From the NCBI RefSeq assembly GCF_017654505.1, contig NC_054538.1:51954286-52018285 (forward strand): 64,000 nt of DNA, given 5' to 3'. Shown piece by piece: positions 22,613 through 32,419 of the stretch. This DNA comes from Polyodon spathula. Its lineage: Eukaryota > Chordata > Actinopteri > Acipenseriformes > Polyodontidae. Both the position numbers and the translations under genes were made by a program. The notes beneath the pieces are model-generated. The model had not been told where the DNA came from. It saw only the letters and a program-made list of their open reading frames with translations, and searched no databases. How positions within the stretch are numbered: the first letter of the stretch is position 1; each line of letters begins with the position of its first letter.

Positions 22613-23420
22613 GTATTAATATCTGACTCAATTTCAACCAATAAATACACCCCAGGTATAGTTAGTTCTGGATGTAACCCTGTAAACATGAAGGAAGGTC
22701 ATTCATTAATGACTGATGCCTGACAGTAGAAATTGTTATCAGATTTATTACTGGGGCCGTGGCAGGACAATCAATAAAAACATTTAGAAGGTACAGTAAA
22801 AAAAAGAAAAAAGAAAATTCTGAAGATTTTGCTTTCAGTAACACTAACAGTACTATTGAGTTTTAATGTGTGCACATCAATGCATCTATAACTTACTATG
22901 AACTATATACCTGCAGTCAGCTAATTGAAAACCTCGCCTTTCAGCCCTGGATTGCTGGTCTCAAATGCAGTGTTAATTACAAGTCCATTAAGTTTGTGGG
23001 TTTCAGTTTAGTCCCAAGCGTACGGTGGTCCACAGTTGAAATAAATGATCACATAATTCAGTGTGATTTGGTACAGTTTACAGTATGTTAAAAAGAAAGT
23101 CTTGATTAATACAAACAGGGATTTACACTGCTGTTTGGCAGTTTCATCAAGGCAGGGCTTGGGGGTGTTGTGTGGATGTGTGAGTGTACATCTTTGCTGT
23201 ATTAAAAGGCCATTCGAAAAAAATGTATAATAAAAATAGAGGGGAAGTGTCCTTTTCTTTTTATAGTATATATATATAATTGTTGAGGATGCATTATGAC
23301 CACAGCAGAAATTTGCTCTCAGGGTGAGAGTTTTAAAAACAAATAATTTGGGATAAGTATGCCATGGAAACAAAAATTGCATATTTTTCAAAGTTTTTCA
23401 TCTTTGAAATATCTAATAAA
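22613..23420. other. No gene recognised
   Basis: A 127-codon minus-strand frame at 23008-23391 has no recognisable domain. Otherwise AT-rich. Confidence 0.5.
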
Positions 23421-23724
23421 TAGTGCCTATAGAAAGTCTACACCCCCTAGAACTTTTTTCACATTTTGTTGTGTCAGTGCCTTAGAGTTTCATGCATTTC
23501 AGTGAGGATTTTTTTCCCACTTATCTACACACCATACTCCACACTGTTAAGGAGAAGAAAGTTTTTATTGAGAAAAAAATCATATATTAAAAATACAAAA
23601 CTGAAAGATCATAATTGGATAAGTTTCCACCCCCCTGAGTTAATACTTGGTGGAAGCACCTTTAACAACAATTACATCTGTGAGTCTGTTGGGATAGGTC
23701 TCTACCAACTTTGCACACCTAGAT

Positions 23725-25386
23725 TTGAAAATATTTGACATTCTTCTTTACAAAACTGTTCAAGCTCTGTAAAGTTCCTTGGGGAGCATTGATTGTAGCA
23801 ATCTTCAAGTCATGCCACAAATTTTCCATTGGATTTAGGTCAAGGCTCTGACTGGGCCACTCAAGGACATTTACCTTTTTGTTCCTTAGCCACTCCAGTG
23901 CAGCTTTGGCTGTGTGCTTTGGGTCGTTGTCATGCTGAAAGGTTAACTTCCATCCCAATTTCAGCTTTCTTGCAGAGGGCAGCAGGTTTTCCTCAAGGAC
24001 TTCTCTATACTTTGCTACATTAATTTTCCCTTCTATCCTGACAAGTGCCCCAGTCCCTGCCGACGAGAAACATCCTCATAACATGATGCTGCCACCACCA
24101 TGCTTCATAGTAGGGATAGTGTTCTTTGGGTGATGCGCTGTGTTGTGTTTGCGCCAAACATAACGCTTTGCATTTAGGCCAAAAAGTTCCATTTTAGTTT
24201 TGTCAGACCACAAAAGTTTTTGCCATATGGCTACAGAATCTCCTGAGTGTTTTTTTGCATACTTCAAACGGGATTTAAAGTGGGCTTTCTTGAGTAATGG
24301 CTTTCTTCTTGCCACTCTACCATACAGGCCAGATTTGTGGAGTGTTTGGGATATTGTTGTCACATGCACACTGTAACAGAGTCTTGCTTCTGGGTGTGTG
24401 CATTCGCTGCTGAGTGACAGTCAAGAGATCAAGACAGGGGTTGAAGTTGAAACACCGGCACAGGCGCACAGGATTTATTAACAAACAAAAAGCGAAAGTA
24501 AATAAAAATGGTCATGTGACGTTACCAACGATGGTAACGCACAGAGGTCTAATACAGCAAGCTGTACAAAAATTGCAAAATAAAACACAGTACAAAAAAC
24601 TATCAAAATAAAGGTGCCATAACAATGGCATGTCCTACTCCCTAAGGCATGGAGGTCCCGCTTTATACACCTCTCTCTCTATACATTAGTGGGATTTGCA
24701 ATCCCTGAACTAATCTTCTCTGTTCAATCACAACCAAACCCCGACTCCGACTACTAGCAGGGCCGTTGCCGGTTTCATTTCTGATCCCGGGTCACTCTCA
24801 CGGCGATCAGGATTACGCAGCCAGGTCTCCATGTCTGGGTAGCGTGGATGATCTTTAGCCCATTGTCTGTGGCTTTGCAGCAGCCCCGAGATGAACAAAC
24901 AGGACCTCTTTATATTTGACGCCGTGTTGGAACACACCTACCTGCTGATTATCCCCAGCTGGCAATCACACACAGCAGACAGGCTATCCCAGGAGCATCA
25001 GGTACTTCGTTAAATTAATTACAACAATGTACACACTTATTTACAATATACACACACAAAACCCACTCTTCATGTGCAGGACTCCTGCCCTGCTACATAC
25101 ACTCTGACCAGTCTTGGACATAAAAGCCTGTAGCTCTTGCAAAGTTGCCATTGGCCTCTTGGTAGCTTCTCTGATCAGTCTCCTCCTTGCTTGGTCATCC
25201 AGTTTGGAGGGACGGCCTGATCTAGGCAGGATCTTGGTGGTGCCATACACCTTCCACTTCTTAATCATTGTCTTGACCGTGCTCCAAGGGATATTTAAGG
25301 CCTTTGATATTTTTTCTACCCATCCCCTGATCTATGCCTTCCAACAACTTGTCCCAGAGTTTTTTTGAAAGTGCCTTGGTGCTCAT
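23725..25386 (-). pseudogene. Tc1/mariner transposase (interrupted, frameshifted)
   Basis: Read on the minus strand. The start region at about 25386 gives MSTK, and a helix-turn-helix-like N-terminal domain follows, with IKKWKVYGTTKILPRSGRPS and KLDDQARRRLIREATKRP. After the inserted LTR the protein resumes at 24369 with [20 protein letters not shown], then [15 protein letters not shown] (first catalytic Asp), KRYVWRK and KHGGGSIML. After a frameshift it continues in 23719-23958 with FQHDNDPKHTAKAALEWL (second Asp) and SLDLNPMENLWHDLK (catalytic Glu). This is the DD34E arrangement of Tc1 transposases, which cut and paste DNA at TA sites. The 726-base LTR insertion and frame breaks make it non-functional. 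Confidence 0.85.
24372..25097 (+). repeat. Solo LTR inside the Tc1 transposase
   Basis: 726 bases starting TGTAACAGAG and ending CCTGCTACA, flanked by CACAC on the left and TACAC on the right (one mismatch of five). The uninterrupted sequence is visible in the related Tc1 copy at 49877 (cacatgcacactttgaccag), which confirms the insertion point. The family differs from the other solo LTRs in the window. Confidence 0.75.
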
Positions 25387-25743
25387 GGTTGAGTCTTTGC
25401 TTTGAAATGCACTACCCAGCAGAGGGAACCTACAAGAACTGCTGAATTTATCCTGAAATCATGTGAATCACTACAATTTAACACAGGTGGAAGCCACTTA
25501 ACTTGGTGTGAATTTGAAGGTGATTGGTTACACCTGAGCTAATTTAGGATTGCTATTACAAGAGGGGTGGACACTTATCCAAACAAGCTATTTCAGTTTT
25601 TATTTTTAATTAATCTTCTACAAAGTACTAGATTGTTGGAAGTTGTGGGGTAGGATGTGTAGATAAATGAAAAAGAAAACTATTTTAATGCATTTTAATT
25701 CTATGCTATAAGGCAACAAAAGGTGGAAAATTTGAAAGGGGGT

Positions 25744-25996
25744 TGTCACAAAGACGGTCAAGTGGGCGGCGTCCGAACCAGGAAAAGGAATGAAATACAC
25801 AAAACACAGGATGGATGAAATGAAATGATGAAGACGCCTGTTGGCGCCGGTTTAATACAAAATAAAAGGTTTAAACAAACACGAAAACACAGGACACGGC
25901 ACTCTACGCCAAAATAAATAGACAAAAACAGACTAAACTTAACAAAACGGTGCACGGACAGACACTGACAAACACGGTGAGCAGATACTGTTATTA

Positions 25997-26030
<34 letters not shown>

Positions 26031-26391
26031 TACTTATTTCCTCCGTCTCCAATCCCGTTCTCCGCTCACCGAACACCCAACCGCCAGTATGTGACAACGT
26101 GCATCTATATATACTATTGTGCTGGGATTCAATTACCAATTAATTATTCACTTGAATCCCAGCACGTGAATTAATAAAGTGCAATTCCCCGTGCTCACAT
26201 ATTACTACATTTTACTTGCACGTGAAGTGCTGTGCAATCCTCGTGCCTAAATACACATATACATTTTTAAACACTCGTGTTACACAGACCCGTTTATATC
26301 CCGTGTACCAATGTCTATACACCAACATTTAAAAACACACCACACGCAACACATAACAGATAATATACACAGGGGCGGGCACTTTGTTACA
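25744..26391 (-). repeat. 3-prime LTR of the pol-less element (left copy)
   Basis: 648 bases; nearly identical to the right LTR over most of its length. The main difference is microsatellite length: (tta)n at 25990-26033 here versus a longer tract at 28598-28655. Confidence 0.85.
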
Positions 26392-26405
26392 TATACCCCC
26401 TCCTG
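26392..26405 (-). promoter_or_regulatory. Polypurine tract of the pol-less element
   Basis: On the minus strand gcacaggagggggtata lies directly before the TGTAACAAAG start of the 3-prime LTR, the position where plus-strand DNA synthesis is primed in LTR elements. Confidence 0.6.
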
Positions 26406-26423
26406 TGCAAAGCACACATGGCC

Positions 26424-28214
26424 TCAATGGCCACATCCCCTCTTAAAAGCCCAAAAGTCCCGCCCAAAGTCCTTGGCCAGGACCAGAGGCTTCCAGGGGC
26501 CCACAGGTCGTAATGCTGTCAGCGGGGTAGCATTCTCCTGCCAGGGTAGTCCTAGCAGCGGAAAGGTTGCTTGGGGTGTGGTCTCCTGACCTTCCCCCTT
26601 CTTCGGCGCCGGCAGCTCCCCTTGGTGGGGCTTCAACCACCGTTCTTCCTGCAGGGAAGAAACTGCAGAGGGAGCAGGTCTCCGGACCTCCCCCACGATC
26701 TCCGGCGGCGAAACTGCTGCTGGGGTTGGCGGTCTCCAGACCACCATCCCACTTCTCCGGCGATGAAACTGCTGCTGGGGTTGGCGGTCTCCAGACCTCC
26801 CCCCCCTTCTTCGTGGCTGGCAGCTCCCCTTCGTGGGGTTCCGGCCACAGTACTTCCGGCTGTGATGCGGAGCGGCGGGCAACCCCGGGCGATGCAGAGC
26901 GGCGGGCAACCCCGGGCGATGCAGAGCGGCGGGCAACCCCGGGCGATGCAGAGCGGCGGGCAACCCCGGGCGATGCAGAGCGGCGGGCAACCCCGGGCGA
27001 TGCAGAGCGGCGGGCAACCCCGGGCGATGCAGAGCGGCGGGCAACCCCGGGCGATGCAGAGCGGGGCTGGCATCCTTGGGCGGAGCGAGGCTGGCATCCT
27101 TGGGCGGAGCGAGGCTGGCAGTCAGGACAAGCTGGGGTGCGGGTGTTGGCCCTCTTTTCGGCCACTGCAGCCGGGAGGTTCTTCCCCGTGCTTCCCTCAG
27201 CAGCCTATGCAAGGGCTGCTGAGGACCGCCAGCATCTAGTCCTGGCCCTTCTGGTGCAGGGAGAGGCAGCTCCTGCTCCTCTCCCCCTGATGGAGGTGGA
27301 GGCAGAGGAAGCTCCAGCTCCTCTCCTCGTGATGGTGGGGGAAGTGATACCAGCAGGCATTCACCCTCTGCTGGTGGGGGAAGTGATACCAGCAGGCATT
27401 CACCCTCTGCTGGTGGGGGAAGTGATACCAGCAGGCATTCACCCTCTGCTGGTGGGGGGAAGGGATACCAGCAGGCATTCACCCTCTGCTGGTGGACAGG
27501 GACCCAGCAGGCATTCACCCTCTGCTGGTGGACAGTGGAGGCATTCACCCTCTGCTGGTGGACAGGGACCCAGCAGGCATTCACCCTCTGCTGGTGGAGG
27601 AGGCAGAGGCAGCTCCTGAGCTCCTGCTGCTCTGCTCCTGCCGGCGGAGGTGGCGGAGGCAGAGGCAGCTCCTGCTGCTCTGCTCCTGCCGGTGGAGGTG
27701 GCGGAGGCAGAGGCAGCTCCTGCTGCTCTGCTCCTGCCGGTGGCGGAGGCAGAGGCAGCTCCTGCTGCTCTGCTCCTGCCGGCGGAGGTGGCGGAGGCAG
27801 AGGCAGCTCCTGCTGCTCTGCTCCTGCCGGTGGAGGTGGCGGAGGCAGAGGCAGCTCCTGCTGCTCTGCTCCTGCCGGTGGAGGTGGGAGCGGCGTGTAG
27901 TCTCCTGGTGGTGGAGGTGGGAGCGGCATGTAGTCTCCCCTTGTTACAGGGGACTGGTGCGGCTCTCCCTCGCTTGCAGGAGACTGGTGCGGCTCTGGAG
28001 ACAGCGGTGGGACCTCTGCCTTCCTCTTCTGTGGCAGTTCCTCCTCTCCCTCCTGGTAGGGCCAGCGGAAGGGACAATTGGCAAAGAGATGGTCCTGGTT
28101 GCAGAGGAGGCACCCCGGCAAGGACTGGTTACATCGCCGGGGATGTCTGGCCCTTAGGCGGCACTCCTCCTCCCTGTCCCTCACCTCTTTATCCTCTTTC
28201 CTGCTTCTCCCCAT
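26424..28214 (-). CDS. Zinc-knuckle / proline-rich repeat protein of the pol-less LTR element
   Basis: About 596 codons on the minus strand, start taken at MGRSRKEDKEVRD (28214), the first Met after the primer site; the frame is open further upstream but that would run through the primer site and LTR. Order: a highly charged N-terminus; a zinc-knuckle-like CLLCNQDHLFANCPF (spacing 2-3-4, one residue short of the canonical 2-4-4) near residue 40; an acidic/basic EEELPQKRK segment; repeats of 16 residues (AGAEQQELPLPPPPPP, about five); a variable stretch with HQQRVNACW; repeats of 13 residues (PPAEGECLLVSLP, three to four); and a 9-residue repeat (LPAALHRPG, seven). It fills the whole interior between primer site and polypurine tract. 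By position and zinc knuckle it is gag-like; RNA binding is inference, and the proline-rich arrays have no known role. Confidence 0.6.
   Translation of the reverse strand: MGRSRKEDKEVRDREEECRLRARHPRRCNQSLPGCLLCNQDHLFANCPFRWPYQEGEEELPQKRKAEVPPLSPEPHQSPASEGEPHQSPVTRGDYMPLPPPPPGDYTPLPPPPAGAEQQELPLPPPPPPAGAEQQELPLPPPPPPAGAEQQELPLPPPPAGAEQQELPLPPPPPPAGAEQQELPLPPPPPPAGAEQQELRSCLCLLHQQRVNACWVPVHQQRVNASTVHQQRVNACWVPVHQQRVNACWYPFPPPAEGECLLVSLPPPAEGECLLVSLPPPAEGECLLVSLPPPSRGEELELPLPPPPSGGEEQELPLPAPEGPGLDAGGPQQPLHRLLREARGRTSRLQWPKRGPTPAPQLVLTASLAPPKDASLAPPKDASPALHRPGLPAALHRPGLPAALHRPGLPAALHRPGLPAALHRPGLPAALHRPGLPAALHRPGLPAAPHHSRKYCGRNPTKGSCQPRRRGGRSGDRQPQQQFHRRRSGMVVWRPPTPAAVSPPEIVGEVRRPAPSAVSSLQEERWLKPHQGELPAPKKGEGQETTPQATFPLLGLPWQENATPLTALRPVGPWKPLVLAKDFGRDFWAFKRGCGH
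26861..27066. repeat. 27-bp tandem repeat (7-8 copies)
   Basis: Unit gatgcagagcggcgggcaac plus cccgggc, almost perfectly repeated, giving a 9-residue periodicity on the minus strand. The near identity of units indicates recent expansion. Confidence 0.9.
27340..27600. repeat. 39-bp tandem repeat and diverged derivatives
   Basis: Units containing accagcaggcattcaccctc followed by tgctggtgg. The first three or four are near identical (PPAEGECLLVSLP on the minus strand). Those at 27490-27600 have length changes that alter the reading frame, giving HQQRVNACW instead. Confidence 0.85.
27640..27892. repeat. 48-bp tandem repeat (about 5 copies)
   Basis: Unit ggcggaggcagaggcagctc ... tgccggtggaggt of 48 bases, one copy shortened by 6. 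Encodes the 16-residue AGAEQQELPLPPPPPP module on the minus strand. Copy A at 3185-3560 contains the same module in diverged form. Confidence 0.9.
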
Positions 28215-28319
28215 TTCTTTCTTTCTTTTTTTTTTGTAATCCAAAGACGCCCCTTTTTTTTTTTTTTTTCTCCCACACAAAAAAACCTCTCCTGGTCTGA
28301 CGCTTGGAGGCGCTGTTAA

Positions 28320-28337
28320 ATCCCACACAGGACACCA
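28320..28337 (-). promoter_or_regulatory. Putative tRNA primer-binding site of the pol-less element
   Basis: Minus strand tggtgtcctgtgtgggat, 2 bases inside the 5-prime LTR edge. It resembles the expected complement of an Asn-type tRNA 3-prime end but not exactly, so the tRNA is unassigned. Confidence 0.5.
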
Positions 28338-28339
28338 CG

Positions 28340-28593
28340 TGTCACAAAGACGGCCGAAGTGGGCGGTGTCCGAACCAGGAAAAGGAATGAAATACACAAA
28401 ACACAGGACGGATGAAGTGAAAAGATGAAGACGCTTGTTGGCGCCGATTTAATACAAAATAAAAGGTTTAAACAAACACGAAAACACAGGACACGGCACT
28501 CTATGCCAAAATAAATAGACAAACAAAAACAGACTAAACTTAACAAAACGGTGCACGGACAGACACTGACAAACACGGTGAGCAGATACTTTC

Positions 28594-28641
<48 letters not shown>

Positions 28642-29014
28642 TACTACTACTACTATACTTATTTCCTCCGTCTCCAATCCCATTCTCCGCTCACCGAACA
28701 CCCAACCGCCAGTATGTGACAACGTGCATCTATATATACTATTGTGCTGGGATTCAATTACCAATTAATTATTCACTTGAATCCCAGCACGTGAATTAAT
28801 AAAGTGCAATTCCCCGTGCTCACATATTACTACATTTTACTTGCACGTGAAGTGCTGTGCAATCCTCGTGCCTAAATACACATATACATTTTTAAACACT
28901 CGTGTTACACAGACCCGTTTATATCCCGTGTACCAATATCTATACACCAACATTTAAACACACCACACGCAACACATAACAGATAATATACACAGGGGCG
29001 GGCACTTTGTTACA
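28340..29014 (-). repeat. 5-prime LTR of the pol-less element (right copy)
   Basis: 675 bases, TGTCACAAAG ... TTTGTTACA; partner of 25744-26391. Contains a (tta)n/(cta)n microsatellite at about 28598-28655. Confidence 0.85.
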
Positions 29015-29042
29015 GGGGTGTAGACTTTCTATAGGCACTGTA

Positions 29043-29334
29043 TATTATGTGTCACATTACAAAAACAGCCAAATTTGCATATAGGGTCCAGTGACACCTA
29101 CAAAAAGCGACAGCCCTGTAAAATGAAATGTAAAAGTTACTAAGTTACATAAGACACAATTGGGGCAAACTTGTCCGCATTTATTGGAATAGGAACTTGT
29201 AGCAACATGAATAAAAAAGTGAGGGAGATTTCCCTGGCAAGCAACTTTTAAATTGGCCATTTCAAATTTTGTAGAATAAACAAAAATGATTTAAAAAAGT
29301 TTTTGTTTACCTGTGATAAACCTATCTTTTGTAG
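29043..29334. other. No gene recognised
   Basis: AT-rich sequence flanking the Tc1 element on the right. Confidence 0.5.
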
Positions 29335-29439
29335 AGCGGTATCAGCGCTGTGCTGCCAAGTGGGACGTCCTGCCTCCGACCTACGCCAGTGAGAAGCCCT
29401 GTTTCAGGGATCCGCGGTTATCCACAATATTTTGGAGCG
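29335..29439 (+). other. Candidate orphan exon (unidentified)
   Basis: A GC-richer island of 105 bases preceded by cctatcttttgtag (a plausible splice acceptor) and followed by gtagtg (a weak donor). The open frame reads RYQRCAAKWDVLPPTYASEK then PCFRDPRLSTIFWS, with a composition unlike the AT-rich surroundings. I do not recognise the family. It may be a real exon, a remnant of one, or chance. Confidence 0.3.
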
Positions 29440-30207
29440 GTAGTGATCAGGCCTTAAAGTTTTTATTAGTAATTAACACTGCTAAAAAAGTATTGCAAGC
29501 TCCTCACTCATAACTCATTTTAAGTATCAAGAACCAGTGGCTTCATACTGTACTCTTTGTTCCTGCAGACACATCCATCATTATCAGAAATAAAAATCAT
29601 ATGAATTATATAAGTTGCCCTCAACTGAATCTGAATTTATAAAGCATGCAAAGAATCTTTACTTCATTTACCTAGCAGAAATTAAATAACTAAAAGGAGA
29701 TGCACAATAGAAAGCATCAAGGGGTGCTTAAGAGACGATTCGCTTGCTTGAATTACCTGCGTATGGAAGTGCTACAAGCATGCAACATAATTCTAGGCTG
29801 CATTGTACAGTATCACTAACAATCGAAATGCCCCAGCCATTGAAGGTGAGGGTTTGCGTGCCGACCTGCTGGAGCCTCAGGCAGGACACCATGACTTGGT
29901 TTACATGCACTTGAAAATCGAATCTACAGTCATGATTGTGTGACGTTGTCACACGAATACATCATGAAACAGCAAAAGGATGTCCATTTGGCAGCGCGAC
30001 TTTAAGGGCAATGTCAATCGCTTTCTCACAATAAAAATAGATGTAAAATCCATGTAAACTGGAGCAGGAATCGTGCTTGTGGCTGACGAGGTTTCAGCAG
30101 TCAAGATCCCGTTTTTCTGACTTAATATCATGTAATCTCCAGCAGAAAGACTGTACAAAACAGACCCCCCCCCACCCCAACACATACACACACACACACT
30201 GTACATT
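29440..30207. other. No gene recognised
   Basis: Non-coding. Contains a small perfect palindrome GTGTGAC gtt GTCACAC near 29938 and a (ca)n tract at about 30181-30199. Confidence 0.5.
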
Positions 30208-30569
30208 TACAGTGCCGTGAAAAAGTATTTGCCCCGTCTGATTTTCTGAATTTTTGCACATTTTTCACATTGAATTTGGTCAGATCTTTTTGTGGGTTGT
30301 AGTACTATATAGAGGGAGTCTGAGAGAAAAAATGACATCAAAGTTTGGTGCTTCTTTCATTTGTCTGGTGTGCAAGGTAATCAAACATGCGATCTTCAGG
30401 TGTGAAAAAGTTATTGCCCCCCCCCCAGTTAACTAAAGGGATAATTAGGGTCAGCTGTTTGAATACTTTGGTTAACAATCAGGCCTGATTTGGGCAAGCC
30501 CTGCCCAATCTAACTAACTTTGGCCCTTACCATCAGAGTAAAGTTGTCAGCACACAGGTTCTAGAGACA

Positions 30570-31580
30570 CATCATGCCACGATTAAAATAAATTCCTGAA
30601 GACCTAAGTAAAAAAAAGTTGTTGATGTCTATCAGTCTGGAAAGGGTTACAAAGCCATTTCTAAGGCTCTGGGGCTCCACCAAACCACAGTCAGAGACAT
30701 ATTGTTCAAATGGAGAAAGTTTGGGACAGTAGTGAATCTTCCCAGGAGTGGCTGTCCGGCCAAAATCTCTCCAAGAGCAAGGCATAAAATTATCTAGGAA
30801 GTCACAAAGAACCCTAGAACAACATCCAGGAATCTGCAGGCCTCTCTCGCCTCGGCTAAGGTCAGTGTTCATGACTCCACCATTAGAAAGACACTGGGCA
30901 AAAATGGGATTCATGGCAGAGTAGCAAGGCAGAAACCACTGCCCACTAAGAACATGAATGCTTGTCTCAAGTTTGCCAAAAAGCACCTGGATGATCCTCA
31001 AGAGTTCTTTAACAATGTTCTATGGACAGATGAGTCAAACGTGGAACTTTTTGGCCTACATGGGCCCCGTTATGTCTGGCGAAAACCAAACACTGCATTC
31101 CACAGTAAGAACCTCATACCAACGGTCAAGCGAGGTGGTGGTAGCATCACGATTTGGGGATGCTTTGCTGCATCAGGACCTGGACGACTTGCCATCATTG
31201 AAGGAACTATGAATTCTGCTCTGTATCAGAGAATTCTACAAGAGAATCTCAGGCCATCCATCCGTCAGCTGAAGCTGAAGCGCAGCTAGGCCATGCAGCA
31301 AGACAGTGATCCGAAACACTCAAGCAAGTCTACATCAGAATGGTTGAAGAACAAGAAATTTACAGTTTTGGCGTGGCCTAGTCAAAGCCCAGACCTAAAC
31401 CCCATCGAGATGTTGTGGCAGGACCTGAAATGAGCAGTTTACTCAAATGTCATTGAGTTGAAGCAGTTCTGCTTGAAGGAGTGGGCCAAAATTCCTCTAC
31501 GGGGCTGTGAGAGACTGATCAATAACTACAGGGAGCGTTTGGTTGCAGTTATTGCTGCTAAAGGTGGCGTAACCAGTTAT
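30570..31580 (+). pseudogene. Tc1/mariner transposase (stops and frameshifts)
   Basis: The decayed frame starts near the catgccacgattaaa segment and shows the paired helix-turn-helix N-terminus (KVVDVYQSGKGYKAISKALG, LHQTTVRDI, NLPRSGCPAKISPRAR). The DDE domain follows: VLWTDESNVELFGL (first Asp), [40 protein letters not shown] (second Asp), [15 protein letters not shown] (Glu), and the C-terminus ending VTSY. In-frame stops lie in HKII*EV, LKLKRS*AMQQ and QDLK*AVYS. All three catalytic residues are present, but the stops make it inactive. Confidence 0.85.
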
Positions 31581-31781
31581 TGAGTCTAAGGGGGCGATTG
31601 CTTTTTCACACAGGGGTATTGGATGTTGCATAACTTTCTTTAATAAATAAATGAAATAAGTATCAACATTTTGTGTTATGTGTTCACTCAGGGTCCCTTT
31701 TATCTAATGTTAGATTTTGGTTGAAAATCTGATAACATTGTGTCAGAAATATGCAAAAATGCAGAAAATCAGTCAGGGGGC

Positions 31782-32419
31782 TGTGGCGAAGTGGCTGGTA
31801 AGGGGAACAGGTGTAGCGGTGATGCGGTGCAGGAGTGATGAACAGACAATGGTAATTTAGTGAATAAGTGTTTATTGTGCTGTTTCCAGGTCTGGCGACT
31901 GTCAAATAATAAATCCCCGGCAGTACACAACAATGTGTAAAGCGCGGGGAGGGTGAATAACACAACACAGTCCTGAACAGAAAACAAAGGCACAGCCACC
32001 AGTCCTGGGTGAATCCAAACGTGCAGGTGCTCTGTGCAGTGATGCTCCAGATAGTGCTTTCGTGGCGTCTAGTGGTACGACAAAGACAGACAATTACAGA
32101 CAGACAGATAACATACAACACGTAACTTATTTCTCTTATTCTCTGAGAGCTCCTCTCTTAGTCATTCTCTCCTAGCGTTAACCCAAACGAAGGAAAAGAT
32201 CACCTTTACCCTGGCCCCTATATGTAATCCTGCATGATATCTAAGTAAACGGTTGCAGCTGCCTTATTACTTGCAGCTGCCCCTTGTTTACCTTTCAAGT
32301 CAATACGGTCCCAGAAACGAACTGTCAGGCCAGCCCTTCCAGATACTTCTCCTCCCGTTCTTTTGCGCCCTCACAGGTTAGGAGGAAGATTTATCACGAG
32401 AACTCATATTTCTGTCACA
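31782..32419 (-). repeat. Solo LTR inside the second Tc1 element
   Basis: 638 bases starting TGTGGCGAAGTGGCTGGT and ending TATTTCTGTCACA, flanked by GGGGC on both sides (31777-31781 and 32420-32424). Same family as 21868-22607, about 100 bases shorter. Confidence 0.85.

Larger units (their letters stand above)
25744..29014 (-). mobile_element. Complete pol-less LTR retroelement with zinc-knuckle/proline-rich ORF
   Basis: Two direct LTRs (25744-26391 and 28340-29014) beginning TGTCACAAAG and ending TTTGTTACA bound a 1948-base interior. The whole is flanked by the 5-base duplication GGGGT (25739-25743 and 29015-29019) inside the inverted repeat of a Tc1 element. On the minus strand the order is 5-prime LTR, primer-binding site (28320-28337), one long ORF (28214-26424), polypurine tract (26392-26405), 3-prime LTR. 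No protease, integrase, reverse transcriptase or RNase H can be found, so it must have used enzymes of another element. Intact boundaries and a long ORF suggest it is younger than most elements here. Confidence 0.85.
23421..29042 (-). mobile_element. Tc1-like transposon, split by two LTR-element insertions
   Basis: Left end gtgcctatagaaagtctacac and right end gtgtagactttctataggcac are complements, as expected for terminal inverted repeats; a ta dinucleotide flanks the right end. Without its insertions the element would be about 1.6 kb, the usual Tc1 size. It carries a minus-strand transposase (23725-25386). A solo LTR sits inside the transposase (24372-25097), and a full two-LTR element sits within the right inverted repeat (25744-29014). 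Another truncated copy of the same family is at 49837-50530. Confidence 0.85.

Noticed and set aside
23008..23391. Minus-strand 127-codon frame next to the Tc1 element
   Set aside because: Low-complexity, AT-driven composition with no motif; outside the inverted repeats of the transposon.
26567..27619. Plus-strand 350-codon frame across the proline-rich arrays
   Set aside because: It is a shadow of the repeat arrays. It lacks the zinc knuckle, opposes the LTR, primer-site and polypurine orientation, and other frames are equally open.
26861..27892. Possible CRISPR-like regular repeats
   Set aside because: The arrays are contiguous tandem repeats in coding phase with no unique spacers, in a vertebrate-type genome.
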